A stretch of DNA of 64,000 nucleotides from Taibaiella sp965229095 (GCA_965229095.1 OZ245855.1:1736001-1800000), one strand, 5' to 3'. Positions 9,366 to 17,653 are shown, numbered from the stretch's first letter. Notes: generated by a model from the sequence alone, not told the origin. Translations and numbers: made by a program.

Positions 9366-9821
9366 ATGATGAACGTTAAAAGAGTAAGCCATCCCGGTAA
9401 CATTTTACTGGCAGGCTTCGGCCTTATGTTATTGATGATGGGGGTACTGGTATTCCTTTCTGTCAGACAAGACATATCCCTCGTCAGCAAACAGTACTAC
9501 GAACAGGAATTAATATACCAGCAAAAGATCGACGCCAGCACTAACGCCAATGCTTATGCCGGGGCATTCCAGGTCCGTCTTCAAGCTGAGCAGCTTCTTT
9601 TATCCATACCGCAAATGTTGGCACAACATATGGAAGCAGGCCAGGCATGGTTCTATTGTCCTGCGAATGAAAGCATGGACCGGAAAATAACATTGCATGC
9701 CAGCGAAAGCGGGCAATATATATTCAACCGCAGCCAATTTCCGGGAAAAGGATACCTGCTCAAATTGTCGTTTACCGCTTCCGGTAAATCCTATTACAAA
9801 GAATTCAACCTGCAGCAATAA
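9366..9821 (+). CDS. ccoH: FixH/CcoH family protein
   Basis: A 151-residue protein with one N-terminal membrane helix (about residues 13-33) and a periplasmic beta-rich domain. The order ccoG-ccoH and the length fit FixH/CcoH, an assembly factor that associates with the cbb3 complex. A second Met codon directly after the first could also serve as start. It is separated from ccoG by 5 nt and from the next gene by 1 nt, so all three are probably cotranscribed. Confidence 0.82.
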   Translation: MMNVKRVSHPGNILLAGFGLMLLMMGVLVFLSVRQDISLVSKQYYEQELIYQQKIDASTNANAYAGAFQVRLQAEQLLLSIPQMLAQHMEAGQAWFYCPANESMDRKITLHASESGQYIFNRSQFPGKGYLLKLSFTASGKSYYKEFNLQQ

Positions 9822-9822
9822 T

Positions 9823-10515
9823 ATGAATCCCTTCATTCTTTGGTCCGCCTTCCTGCTAGGCATCCTGGGCAGTATGCATTGCTTGGGCATGTGCGGCCCC
9901 CTGGCGCTTTCAATACCCTTCTCTGCACAAGATGACGGCAGATGGCGCAGGATATTCTTTTTCTACCTGGCAAAAGCATTCGCTTACAGCATTATGGGAG
10001 GCGTTATGGGTATAATAGGGAAAGGAGCCATGTTGATGGAATGGCAGCAGGTATTGTCCATACTGGCCGGCCTGTTTATCTTGCTGATGGCCTTGCTGCC
10101 TGCACTCAAGCATGCGAAAATGCATTTTGTTTTCAGGAAACAATTTCAAAGCATATATACCAGGCTCCGGGAACAGCCAAGAACACGCTATTTTTTCATG
10201 CTGGGTTTTTTGAATGGCTTATTGCCTTGCGGTCTTGTCTATACTGCGCTTACGACGGCTACACTGGCCGGCGGCATAACCGGTGGTGCATTAGCTATGC
10301 TGTTATTCGGCTTAGGCACAACACCCGCACTGGTATTGCTTATCCTATTCAAACATAAGATACGGTTACACCGGCAGTTGCGCAGGGTATCCCTCTCTAC
10401 CCTGCTATCCGCAGCTATAGGCCTGTTGCTGATACTGAGAGGCCTTAATTTAGGTCTGCCTTATATAAGCCCACAGATAGAGCAAGGAAAAGTAACCCAA
10501 TGCTGCCATAAATAA
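9823..10515 (+). CDS. SafE/DsbD-like membrane protein (cbb3 operon)
   Basis: A 230-residue protein with about six membrane helices. It starts with the diagnostic segment GILGSMHCLGMCGPLAL and contains a second motif, GFLNGLLPCGLVYTAL. This pattern belongs to the cytochrome-biogenesis/DsbD-like group often annotated as sulfite exporter TauE/SafE. Members in cbb3 operons are thought to act in copper or thiol handling for oxidase maturation; sulfite export is unlikely in this context. The ATG at 9823 is chosen because it lies 1 nt after the ccoH stop, whereas upstream in-frame codons fall inside ccoH. It appears to be the last gene of the oxidase operon. Confidence 0.85.
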   Translation: MNPFILWSAFLLGILGSMHCLGMCGPLALSIPFSAQDDGRWRRIFFFYLAKAFAYSIMGGVMGIIGKGAMLMEWQQVLSILAGLFILLMALLPALKHAKMHFVFRKQFQSIYTRLREQPRTRYFFMLGFLNGLLPCGLVYTALTTATLAGGITGGALAMLLFGLGTTPALVLLILFKHKIRLHRQLRRVSLSTLLSAAIGLLLILRGLNLGLPYISPQIEQGKVTQCCHK

Positions 10516-10986
10516 ACAACCCCTACAATCACGATACACCTTACCCTGTTTTTCTTTAATAGCAATCTCCCACTTCAAGACCGCTAGTGTGTTTTCTTTT
10601 GTTCTCCAATGGTATTGTTTGAACAGAATACAACTTTTATCTGTTTTGTTTATACAAATATTGCTTCTTTCCAAACCGCTTACTATCGTAAGAGCGCTTC
10701 AAAGAAGAACTATCGGCCCGTTATCAACATGGCTACCCTTCAAATATAAGCCCTGACAGTAGCGATAAATTTCTGACACTTTTAACAAAGAGTGCTATGT
10801 CGAAATTTATAAAACCTTCCTACTTTCAATTAACGAACATGTACTGAAGCCTAATTATCATCCAAATTGACATTGCGGCGCTAGCTAAACCGATTCACAA
10901 CCTGTCACCCAGCTCTTTACTATAAGTTGGAATTGTCACTGTCGACGATATTATAGGCTGTTTTTTAAACCCTTGGTATCGAATCT
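10516..10986. other. Intergenic between cbb3 operon and AraC regulator
   Basis: I see no gene, RNA or strong terminator here. A short minus-strand open frame reaching into the SafE-like gene has no signal of coding. The stretch is A+T-rich and should contain the promoter of the AraC-type gene, but no TTG-N20-TAnnTTTG match was found. Confidence 0.35.
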
Positions 10987-11820
10987 ATGCAACAATTTTT
11001 CTTCAAACCCCACCCCGCTCTCCATACGATTATAAGTTCCATAGGCATTATGAATGCCGACTTTGCCAAAGCCGGCCTGCCTTCTTCATACCATTATCCA
11101 TGGTCAACGCAGATACGACTTTGTTTCTATATTCAAGGTGATCTGATAGGTGTAAAGAAAAAGGCAGATGATCCCTTTAGTACACTTTGTTCCAGTTTCG
11201 TAGTTGGTCCGCAATTGACCGATACATACCTTAATTTCGGTAAAGGGGTACTCACATCAGCCATTAGCTTTCGTGCCGGAGGACTACAACGTCTTGCTGG
11301 GATACCTATATTTGACCTTACCAATAGAGAAGTGGATGCTTCGATCATTTTCGGGCCCGAAATTGCAGTTGTAGAGAGACAGCTAAAAGAGGCATGTACC
11401 CCGGAAATTATAGCCACTATCCTGGAACGGTTCTTATTGCAACGCTTGTGCCATGCAAGGGAACTACTCCCATTTGATCATGCAATTAACGAACTGGTTA
11501 AACATCATGGCAACATAAGCGTCGAAAAGACAGCTGCTTTAAGCTGTCTAAGCAAACGGCAATTCGAAAGGAAATGTATCGAGAGGTTGGGTATGTCGCC
11601 AAAATTGTTTGCAAGACTTACTCGTTTTTCCAAAGCATATATGTATAAAGAAGGATATCCGCATTTATCCTGGTTAAAGATCGCTCACGAATTTGGGTAT
11701 CATGATCAAATGCATTTCATCCATGACTTCAAACGCTTTGCAGGGCACAATCCTTCCTTTATCGGTAAGGACCTGCATGATTCCCTTAAGTTGGTAAATC
11801 TCTTCGAGCGGGGCACTTAA
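10987..11820 (+). CDS. AraC-family transcriptional regulator
   Basis: A 277-residue DNA-binding regulator. The N-terminal half (1-150) is a sensory domain of the type found in Bacteroidota AraC proteins, with the cupin-like GVLTSAISFRAGGLQRLAGIP segment. The C-terminal region (about 165-260) contains two helix-turn-helix units typical of AraC: SVEKTAALSCLSKRQFERK and the second helix LKIAHEFGYHDQMHFIHDFK, followed by the GHNPSF element. Its ligand is unknown. It lies on the same strand immediately before the RiPP cluster and could control it, but nothing in the sequence proves this. Base composition is A+T-richer than the oxidase operon. Confidence 0.9.
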   Translation: MQQFFFKPHPALHTIISSIGIMNADFAKAGLPSSYHYPWSTQIRLCFYIQGDLIGVKKKADDPFSTLCSSFVVGPQLTDTYLNFGKGVLTSAISFRAGGLQRLAGIPIFDLTNREVDASIIFGPEIAVVERQLKEACTPEIIATILERFLLQRLCHARELLPFDHAINELVKHHGNISVEKTAALSCLSKRQFERKCIERLGMSPKLFARLTRFSKAYMYKEGYPHLSWLKIAHEFGYHDQMHFIHDFKRFAGHNPSFIGKDLHDSLKLVNLFERGT

Positions 11821-12169
11821 AATGTCGCATTTTTACTATACCGCAAACACAAGGCTGCTCTATCTTTGGTATTGATCTGGCTGTCAACTCAACATTAATC
11901 CTGCCAGATACCTACACTCGATAAAGAAACAGTGCAAGGCCTTCCTACGCTATTCTTTCACAGTGTAAAACCCGGAAGTACCGACAGAGAATGTTTTCTG
12001 AAAACCAGGCTGTATTAGCATCAGTAAGAAAAATAAAAGAATCCCAGGTTTTCCCGCTAAGAAACGGATCTGTAAAATGCCTCCGTACAGTTTATTTTAA
12101 TAGCCAATATGCATCTATAATATTTTTTGAACCGGTCGAAATTTTTCGTTCCATTTAACTGTCACAAGA
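11821..12169. other. Intergenic before the RiPP precursors
   Basis: No gene seen. TATCTTTG at 11861-11868 fits the -7 consensus and T-rich TATTTTTTG at 12121-12129 is close to it, but neither has a TTG 20 nt upstream. One of them could drive the precursor genes. Confidence 0.3.
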
Positions 12170-12292
12170 ATTTGTATCTCGAGAGTACAATCACAGGAGG
12201 ATGCATCTGTAACCTGAATAAACCTGGTGCACGCTGAATATTCCCCAAGGCGGATATCAAAGAGAAAGACAGGGGTTAAAAAGCAGACTAAA

Positions 12293-12550
12293 ATGTTAAA
12301 GAAAAACCTTGCTTCACTTGGAGCTTTGGCCAACACCAAAATCCCCTCCGGCCTACAACATATCGCAGGAGGAGCTGTCAACCAAACACAGGCAGGAACT
12401 ATCACTCGTGGTGGTGAAACATTCAGCTTTAACTGGGATGTTAAGGGAACTATCACCCGTGAGACAATTTATAACCGAGATAATAACCTCACTTACCAAC
12501 AATGGTTAAGTACACCTGATGGAATAGACTTTGTAAATAGAAATACATAA
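12293..12550 (+). CDS. RiPP precursor peptide 1 (grasp-with-spasm type)
   Basis: An 85-residue precursor peptide. The leader (residues 1-27, MLKKNLASL... ending QHIAGG) resembles Bacteroidota double-glycine leaders; a C39 peptidase would be expected to cut after Gly27. The 58-residue core contains GTITR, GETFSFNWDV, TIYNRDN and LTYQQWL, which are shared with precursor 2. It has no cysteine, many Thr/Ser, and conserved Glu and Asp residues, which suits ATP-grasp-made ester or amide links between side chains. The ATG at 12293 is chosen because the open frame upstream is disrupted by an indel in the duplicate copy and because MLKKNLASL is common to both. The actual modification is inferred. Confidence 0.88.
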   Translation: MLKKNLASLGALANTKIPSGLQHIAGGAVNQTQAGTITRGGETFSFNWDVKGTITRETIYNRDNNLTYQQWLSTPDGIDFVNRNT

Positions 12551-12568
12551 CAGGTAAGCCATGAATCC

Positions 12569-12596
12569 GAGGGTAGATCCATGTGGATCTACCCTC
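12569..12596 (+). terminator. Hairpin after precursor 1
   Basis: Perfect 12-bp stem (GAGGGTAGATCC and its complement) with ATGT loop, 18 nt after the stop codon. It lacks a T-run. A related hairpin follows precursor 2, so it was duplicated with the gene. It may protect or terminate the precursor mRNA, raising precursor over enzyme levels. Confidence 0.7.
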
Positions 12597-12762
12597 CCCT
12601 AACAAATGTCAAAGAGCATGCGACGATCGTGGCCCTATTGGATTTGTACTTTAAGAATACAATAGGAAGAGGCATCTGCAACCTGAATAAACCTGGTGCA
12701 CGCTGAAATACTCCCCAAGGCGGATATTAAAAAAAAGACAGGGGACCAAAAGACAAATCAGA

Positions 12763-13017
12763 ATGTTGAAGAAAAATCTAGCTTCACTAGAAGCTTTTAC
12801 CGATACCCAAATCCCATCCGGCGCACAACATATTGCCGGCGGCGCCATCATGCATAGTAGAGGAGGAACGATTACTCGCGACGGTGAAACATTCAGCTAT
12901 AATTGGGATGTTATAGGAACGGTTACTCATCAGACTATTTATAACAGGGATAACCTTACCTACCAACAATGGTTGAATACTACCGAAGGGCAACAATTTA
13001 TAAATGACAATGAATAA
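12763..13017 (+). CDS. RiPP precursor peptide 2 (grasp-with-spasm type)
   Basis: An 84-residue paralogue of precursor 1. The leader ends IPSGAQHIAGG (Gly27), followed by a 57-residue core. Shared core blocks are GTITR, GETFS, NWDV, TIYNRDN and LTYQQWL. Differences cluster right after the cleavage site (AIMHSRGG in place of AVNQTQAG) and at the C-terminus. A second Gly-Gly (SRGG) in this region is not aligned between the two peptides, so it is a weaker cleavage candidate. No cysteine is present, which rules out thioether chemistry. The pair implies two related products made by one enzyme set. Confidence 0.88.
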   Translation: MLKKNLASLEAFTDTQIPSGAQHIAGGAIMHSRGGTITRDGETFSYNWDVIGTVTHQTIYNRDNLTYQQWLNTTEGQQFINDNE

Positions 13018-13033
13018 TGGGATTGTCCTGGTC

Positions 13034-13062
13034 AAAAGGTAGACCCCATGGGTTTACCTTTT
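13034..13062 (+). terminator. Hairpin after precursor 2
   Basis: A 13-bp stem (AAAAGGTAGACCC and its partner, with one G-U pair) and CAT loop, 16 nt after the stop, followed by a T-containing stretch. It is homologous to the hairpin after precursor 1 and stands between the precursors and the maturation genes, where partial termination would favour precursor synthesis. Confidence 0.65.
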
Positions 13063-13151
13063 CCCTTTGTAAAGTGCTACGAATACTTTATTCACCCGAT
13101 AGTACCGTTACAAAAATATGGTAACAAAGTCGATAAAGCTTAAAAAGGAAA

Positions 13152-14162
13152 ATGATTTTAATAGTTACAGAGAGCTTTGACAGGACGGCTGACAAAGTAT
13201 GTACCTGGCTGAACTATTCGGGCACGTCTTATATTAGATTCAATACAGACACCTATCCGGCCCGGATTACCAAGATCGATTTTAAAGACAATGCAGCAGT
13301 TGACATAAAGGTTACATATGAGGCTGGGCTGTATGATCTTATTGATTTCGATGTTATTTGGTTCCGGAGAGGAGAGTTTACCATAGATATACCGATCATT
13401 CTAAATGACATCTGTTCCACAGATTTCGAGATTAATTCAAAAATAAATAAGCATTTAGACGAAGAGGCCAATGCGTTATTACGCTTTGTATATTTCGCTT
13501 TAGAAAAGCAGAGTATTTTGGTTAATTGTCCAACCCGGTACCAGATAAATAAGCTGGAGTGTTTATACCAAGCAAGAAAAGCGGGCTTGAAAATACCGCA
13601 AACCGCTGTTTTAAACGATGAAAGGGATCTTCAAATGCTTGCCCGGGAAAATCTGTTAGTAACAAAAAACATTCAGGATATTCTACGATGTGTTACAGAT
13701 AAGGTCTCAATAGTACAACAAACTACCAGAGTGCCGGAAAATGTTGAAGAAAAGTCGCCGAAAGAATTTTTCCCTTCTCTTTTTCAAAGTCTTGTTCTCA
13801 ATAGCGCAGATATCCGGGCTTTTTTTATAGGAGAATCTGTATTTGCTGCCGCTATTATACCCTACAACGATGATGTACAAATCGACTATAGGGGTCGTGG
13901 GAACTTCGTCGATAAAAACGCAATATTCCCTTACCATCTACCCGAGGATATCAAAATCAAACTTGTCCACCTTTCCAGGATAATGAATGTCACTTGCGGG
14001 TCTGCGGATTTTATACGGCAGCCCGATGGAGAGCATCTGTTTATCGAGATTAACCCGGTAGGACAAATCGACTTTCTCAGTGTATGCTCGAATTTTCAGA
14101 TCGAACGCGAAATCGCAGATTATCTAAACCTACAATGTAATGAAGAAGAAATTAATAAATAG
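13152..14162 (+). CDS. ATP-grasp peptide maturase (grasp-with-spasm system)
   Basis: A 336-residue ATP-grasp enzyme related to the microviridin/graspetide ligases. Visible family features are WFRRGEF at about residue 70, an inter-domain segment with NKLECLYQARKAGLKIPQT (about 132-152), DIRAFFIG at about 222, and the metal-binding EINPVGQIDFLS near 299. Such enzymes use ATP to activate Asp or Glu side chains of the precursor and form ester or amide rings with Thr, Ser or Lys. It follows the two precursors on the same strand by 134 nt and overlaps the next small gene by 23 nt. The likely substrates are the two upstream peptides. Function as a peptide ligase is well supported by context; ring pattern is unknown. 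Confidence 0.88.
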   Translation: MILIVTESFDRTADKVCTWLNYSGTSYIRFNTDTYPARITKIDFKDNAAVDIKVTYEAGLYDLIDFDVIWFRRGEFTIDIPIILNDICSTDFEINSKINKHLDEEANALLRFVYFALEKQSILVNCPTRYQINKLECLYQARKAGLKIPQTAVLNDERDLQMLARENLLVTKNIQDILRCVTDKVSIVQQTTRVPENVEEKSPKEFFPSLFQSLVLNSADIRAFFIGESVFAAAIIPYNDDVQIDYRGRGNFVDKNAIFPYHLPEDIKIKLVHLSRIMNVTCGSADFIRQPDGEHLFIEINPVGQIDFLSVCSNFQIEREIADYLNLQCNEEEINK

Positions 14163-14358
14163 TAAGGATTGGGAGTTGGTACCTTATAACTACCGGGAGC
14201 TGGAATGGGAAGTACCCAATGGCACAGGACCAGGACCCGGTAGATCACAGTGTATCCTTTGGAGCGCCAATACCATGAATCTATCTAAAATCCAGAATAG
14301 AAATTGCAGGAAGGAAATTTATGAAAAATCGATAACCCGTTACGAAACCGATGTTTGA
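14140..14358 (+). CDS. Unknown 72-residue protein in the RiPP operon
   Basis: A small protein of unknown function. It starts inside the ATP-grasp gene (23-nt overlap) and its stop overlaps the start of the SPASM gene (8-nt overlap, ATGTTTGA). Double overlap in the direction of transcription is strong evidence of real, coupled translation. The N-terminus is basic (MKKKLINSKDWELVPYNY), the middle is Gly/Pro-rich (PNGTGPGPGRSQC) and the C-terminus is charged. It has no signal peptide, membrane helix or Gly-Gly leader. It could be a third modified peptide, a recognition or scaffold protein for the maturases, or a remnant of a larger gene. I do not recognise a family. Confidence 0.65.
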   Translation: MKKKLINSKDWELVPYNYRELEWEVPNGTGPGPGRSQCILWSANTMNLSKIQNRNCRKEIYEKSITRYETDV

Positions 14359-15442
14359 CGCCAACAATTACTTTCATATTCTCCCCAACTGCCGGATTAC
14401 AAAAGGGGTAAAGGGATCTGTAGTGCAAAACCTGACCCAATCAAGTTATGTATGGGTTCCCACTGTCCTCATCGAAATCGTTGAAGAATTGATCGATAAG
14501 CCTATGAGTAGCTTAAAGGATGTTTACAGCGAAGAAGAAATCAAACTCCTCTCAGACTATTTCAAACACCTTATCGACAAGGGTATGGGAAAGATATCTT
14601 CAACTTGTCCCACTTGGTTTTCGCTGACTTATACACAAGATGAGTGGGATTTCCCATTCACGATCGGCAGTGCCATAATAGATTTTAATGTAACTCAAAA
14701 GCAGTACATCCGGATGGCAATTGAGGAAATTGCATTTTTAGGATGCCATACTTTGCAGTTGAGATTTCTGAATGACGAATCATTTACAGATATCGAAGAG
14801 CAGCTTCTGTTTCTGGATAAGATCAGTGCTTTCAGAGGAATTTCTATTGTCTGCAACTTAAAAAGCACAGGTATTGATACAGAAAATGCCATTGAAGAAA
14901 TTGTTGAGCGATTCAGCTTTATAACGGAGATGATCCTGTATAATGCCGGGCTAGATACCTTTAAAAGAAACGAAAGGATCATGTGTAGCATCTTGTTTTT
15001 AAAGGAAAGAATAACAGATCAAAGTTGCGGGTGTGTACAACCGTTTTACTTCAATTCAACACTAGGTCATTACACCGAGTCGCTTACCCATAATACATGT
15101 TTAAACCGGAAAATAGCAATTGATCAGCATGGTAATATTAAGAATTGTCCCGGCACATCCATTAGCTACGGTAATACACAGCAGCGAAATCTTAGAGCAG
15201 TTTTCCAGAGTGATGAATTCCGGGCTTATTGGTCCATCACCAAAGACCAAATCCAGGTTTGCAGTATTTGTGAATATAGGCGGATGTGTACCGATTGCAG
15301 AGCCTATATTGAAAACCCGGATGACCTGTTCAGTAAACCCTTGAAATGCGGATATGACCCACATGAATGCACCTGGTCGCATTGGAGGCATCTGCCGCAA
15401 AAGTTTAAAGCGACAGCATTTTATCAGCTCACAAAAAGGTAA
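14351..15442 (+). CDS. SPASM-domain peptide maturase (grasp-with-spasm system)
   Basis: A 363-residue protein with a C-terminal SPASM domain. The cysteines fit the SPASM pattern: C250-x10-G-x4-C266, then C304, C307, C313 and C316, with C333 and C340 at the end; these would bind auxiliary 4Fe-4S clusters. The N-terminal and middle parts (about 90-230) look like a partial TIM barrel with strand-like segments (SAIIDFNV, HTLQLRFL, ISIVCNL), but there is no CxxxCxxC for the S-adenosylmethionine cluster anywhere in the protein. It is therefore a radical-SAM-like protein that may have lost, or replaced, the catalytic cluster. It overlaps the preceding 72-residue gene by 8 nt and the exporter gene by 1 nt (TAATG). 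It pairs with the ATP-grasp enzyme as in the grasp-with-spasm family; the reaction is not known to me. Confidence 0.85.
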   Translation: MFDANNYFHILPNCRITKGVKGSVVQNLTQSSYVWVPTVLIEIVEELIDKPMSSLKDVYSEEEIKLLSDYFKHLIDKGMGKISSTCPTWFSLTYTQDEWDFPFTIGSAIIDFNVTQKQYIRMAIEEIAFLGCHTLQLRFLNDESFTDIEEQLLFLDKISAFRGISIVCNLKSTGIDTENAIEEIVERFSFITEMILYNAGLDTFKRNERIMCSILFLKERITDQSCGCVQPFYFNSTLGHYTESLTHNTCLNRKIAIDQHGNIKNCPGTSISYGNTQQRNLRAVFQSDEFRAYWSITKDQIQVCSICEYRRMCTDCRAYIENPDDLFSKPLKCGYDPHECTWSHWRHLPQKFKATAFYQLTKR

Positions 15443-17643
15443 TGATGAAAAAGAAATTCCACTTTTACAGGCAACTGGACGTGATGGACTGTGGCCCTAC
15501 CTGCCTGCGCATGGTGGCAAAATATTATGGCAAAACATGCTCCCTGGAAGCACTTCGGCAAAAAACATTTGTAGGACGGCATGGGACGAGCTTTTTAGAT
15601 ATCAGTGAAGCTGCCGAAAGTATCGGTTTCAGAACTCTGGCATCAAGGCTTAGTTTTGAAAGACTTGATAAAGAAGCCCCATTACCGGCAATCCTGCACT
15701 GGAATCAAAATCACTTTGTTGTTTTACCTCCCCAGAATTATGACAGCTCAAATAAACAAGCAAAAATATTAATTGCCGATCCCGGGCATGGATTGGTTTA
15801 TGTCGACAAAGAAACATTTTTAAGCAGTTGGAAAGGAGGAAATCCTGAAGGACTCGCACTTCTTTTGGAAACTACCCCACAATTTAATGAGCACAATGAA
15901 GAAGGAGAAAGCATAATCGGTTTTTCCTTTTTAACCCGTTATCTAAGGCCATTTCGACGCTTTATCGTCCAATTGTTTGTTAGTGTTTTGCTTTCCGGCT
16001 TATTGGCTCTTATATTCCCCTTTTTAACACAAAGCCTGGTAGATTATGGTGTTGTTCGGCAAGATATAGGCTTCGTTTATCTAGTTTTATCTTGTCAATT
16101 GCTATTGTTCCTGGGCAATACTGCAATAGAAATACTGCGGAGCTGGATACTGCTACATGTAAACCTGCGGATCAATATCAACATTCTATCGGATTTTCTG
16201 ATCAAGCTAATGCGGCTCCCAATCCGCTTTTTCGATACCAAGCAGATTGGCGACATCCAACAACGTTTGGGAGATCACAGCAGGATTCAAGAGTTTTTGA
16301 CCGGGACTACGTTATCCACTATTTTTTCCTTTATCAATCTTTTTGTCTTTTCTATTGTACTTGCTATTTATAGCTGGAAAATATTGGCATTGTTCGTTGT
16401 CTTCAGCGCTGCTTCTGTAATCTGGATACTTTTCTTCCTAAAAAAAAGAAAGGAGCTTGATTATAAAAAATTCCAAAGGATGAGCGATAACCAGAACATA
16501 CTATTTGAACTGATATCCGGGATGCAGGAAATCAAGCTCAACAACTGTGAGACGACAAAGAGATGGGAATGGGAACGCGTTCAGGCCAAGTTATATAAGA
16601 TCGGTATAAAGTCACTCGCTTTGGGGCAATATCAGAAAGTCGGTTCGGGGTTCTTCAATCAATTAAAAAACATACTCATTTCATTTATCTGTGCCCAATC
16701 GGTCATAGGCGGAGAGCTGACGCTCGGTATGATGTTGTCAGTAAGCTATATCATTGGCAACATGAACGGTCCCCTGGAACAACTATTAGGATTTATTCAA
16801 TCTGCCCAGGACGCAAAAATCAGCCTTGATCGGCTAAGCGAAATTCATGGGAAGGCCAATGAAAATGACGAGAGTAATACTCACCTCAACCATTTAATGC
16901 CTACCGGTTCAATCAGGCTGGAAAATGTAAGTTTCCAATATAATGGAACATCTTCAGCAACAGTATTGAAAAATTTAAATCTTGAAATACCCGAGGGCAA
17001 GATTACAGCAGTAGTGGGCAGCAGCGGCAGCGGCAAATCAACATTGATGAAAATGCTTCTAGGATTCTATGAACCGGTAAAAGGAAAAATTACCGTAGGA
17101 GGCAAGGACTTGCGCAATATTCATAAAGGCACCTGGCGACATCAGATTGGAAGTGTTATGCAGGAAAGCATGATATTTTCTGACTCGATTGCAAAAAATA
17201 TCAGCATTAGTGATGAGATTATCAATACAAATAAGCTTAGCCGGTCTGTTACAGTAGCGAATATTCAGGAATTCATCGATGAGTTGCCTCTCGGGTACAA
17301 CACCAAAATCGGCAACACAGGTACGGGAATCAGTACTGGGCAGAAGCAGCGGCTACAGATCGCCAGAGCTGTTTATAAAGACCCGCAGTATATATTTTTC
17401 GACGAGGCTACAAGTGCGCTCGACGCTAACAATGAGCGGGTCATTATGGAAAACCTTGATCAGTTTTTCAAGGGGAAAACGGTGCTGGTGATTGCCCACC
17501 GGCTAAGTACGGTAAAAAATGCAGACCAGATCATTGTTTTGGAGAAAGGTGAAATCATTGAAACCGGGAACCATGAGGAGTTATTGCAATTGAAAGGTAA
17601 TTATTTCGAATTAGTAAAAAACCAACTTGAAATTGGTGCTTAA
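15442..17643 (+). CDS. C39-peptidase ABC transporter (peptide export and processing)
   Basis: A 733-residue bacteriocin-type exporter with three domains. An N-terminal C39 peptidase (1-130) has Q11, catalytic C17 in MDCGPTCL, H91 in WNQNHFVVL and D113 in IADPGHG. A six-helix membrane domain follows (about 165-440). The C-terminal ATPase has Walker A GSSGSGKST at about 525, the signature GISTGQKQR at about 629, Walker B FFDEATSALD at about 650 and IAHRLST near 685. It should cut precursor leaders after Gly-Gly and export the mature peptide. It overlaps the SPASM gene by 1 nt. The intact peptidase triad agrees with the conserved IAGG site in both precursors. Confidence 0.95.
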   Translation: MMKKKFHFYRQLDVMDCGPTCLRMVAKYYGKTCSLEALRQKTFVGRHGTSFLDISEAAESIGFRTLASRLSFERLDKEAPLPAILHWNQNHFVVLPPQNYDSSNKQAKILIADPGHGLVYVDKETFLSSWKGGNPEGLALLLETTPQFNEHNEEGESIIGFSFLTRYLRPFRRFIVQLFVSVLLSGLLALIFPFLTQSLVDYGVVRQDIGFVYLVLSCQLLLFLGNTAIEILRSWILLHVNLRININILSDFLIKLMRLPIRFFDTKQIGDIQQRLGDHSRIQEFLTGTTLSTIFSFINLFVFSIVLAIYSWKILALFVVFSAASVIWILFFLKKRKELDYKKFQRMSDNQNILFELISGMQEIKLNNCETTKRWEWERVQAKLYKIGIKSLALGQYQKVGSGFFNQLKNILISFICAQSVIGGELTLGMMLSVSYIIGNMNGPLEQLLGFIQSAQDAKISLDRLSEIHGKANENDESNTHLNHLMPTGSIRLENVSFQYNGTSSATVLKNLNLEIPEGKITAVVGSSGSGKSTLMKMLLGFYEPVKGKITVGGKDLRNIHKGTWRHQIGSVMQESMIFSDSIAKNISISDEIINTNKLSRSVTVANIQEFIDELPLGYNTKIGNTGTGISTGQKQRLQIARAVYKDPQYIFFDEATSALDANNERVIMENLDQFFKGKTVLVIAHRLSTVKNADQIIVLEKGEIIETGNHEELLQLKGNYFELVKNQLEIGA

Positions 17644-17653
17644 AAACTATGGC

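Larger units (their letters stand above)
12170..12596 (+). repeat. Tandem RiPP precursor unit, copy 1
   Basis: First copy of a duplicated unit of about 430 bp: a conserved 5' leader, a precursor gene and a 3' hairpin. The leader includes a 28-nt block (12211-12238) that is identical in copy 2, followed by a second shared block CCCCAAGGCGGATAT. The two leaders differ by an indel inside any upstream reading frame, so the leader is conserved as untranslated RNA or DNA and not as protein. Confidence 0.8.
12642..13062 (+). repeat. Tandem RiPP precursor unit, copy 2
   Basis: Second copy of the leader-precursor-hairpin unit. The start codons of the two precursors are 470 nt apart. The 28-nt block identical to copy 1 lies at 12680-12707. 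Parts of the leader are better conserved than the peptide core region, which hints at a regulatory or structural role. Confidence 0.8.

Noticed and set aside
10450..10674. A 74-codon minus-strand ORF after the cbb3 operon
   Set aside because: It reaches into the SafE-like gene, has no signal or family, and no promoter was seen.
12195..12212. AGGAGG followed by a three-codon ORF (ATG CAT CTG TAA)
   Set aside because: The start codon is not kept in copy 2 and Shine-Dalgarno use is rare in Bacteroidota, so a leader peptide is unlikely.
12227..12292. N-terminal extension of precursor 1
   Set aside because: The same region in copy 2 has an indel that breaks the frame, and the leader peptide proper starts at MLKKNLASL in both copies.
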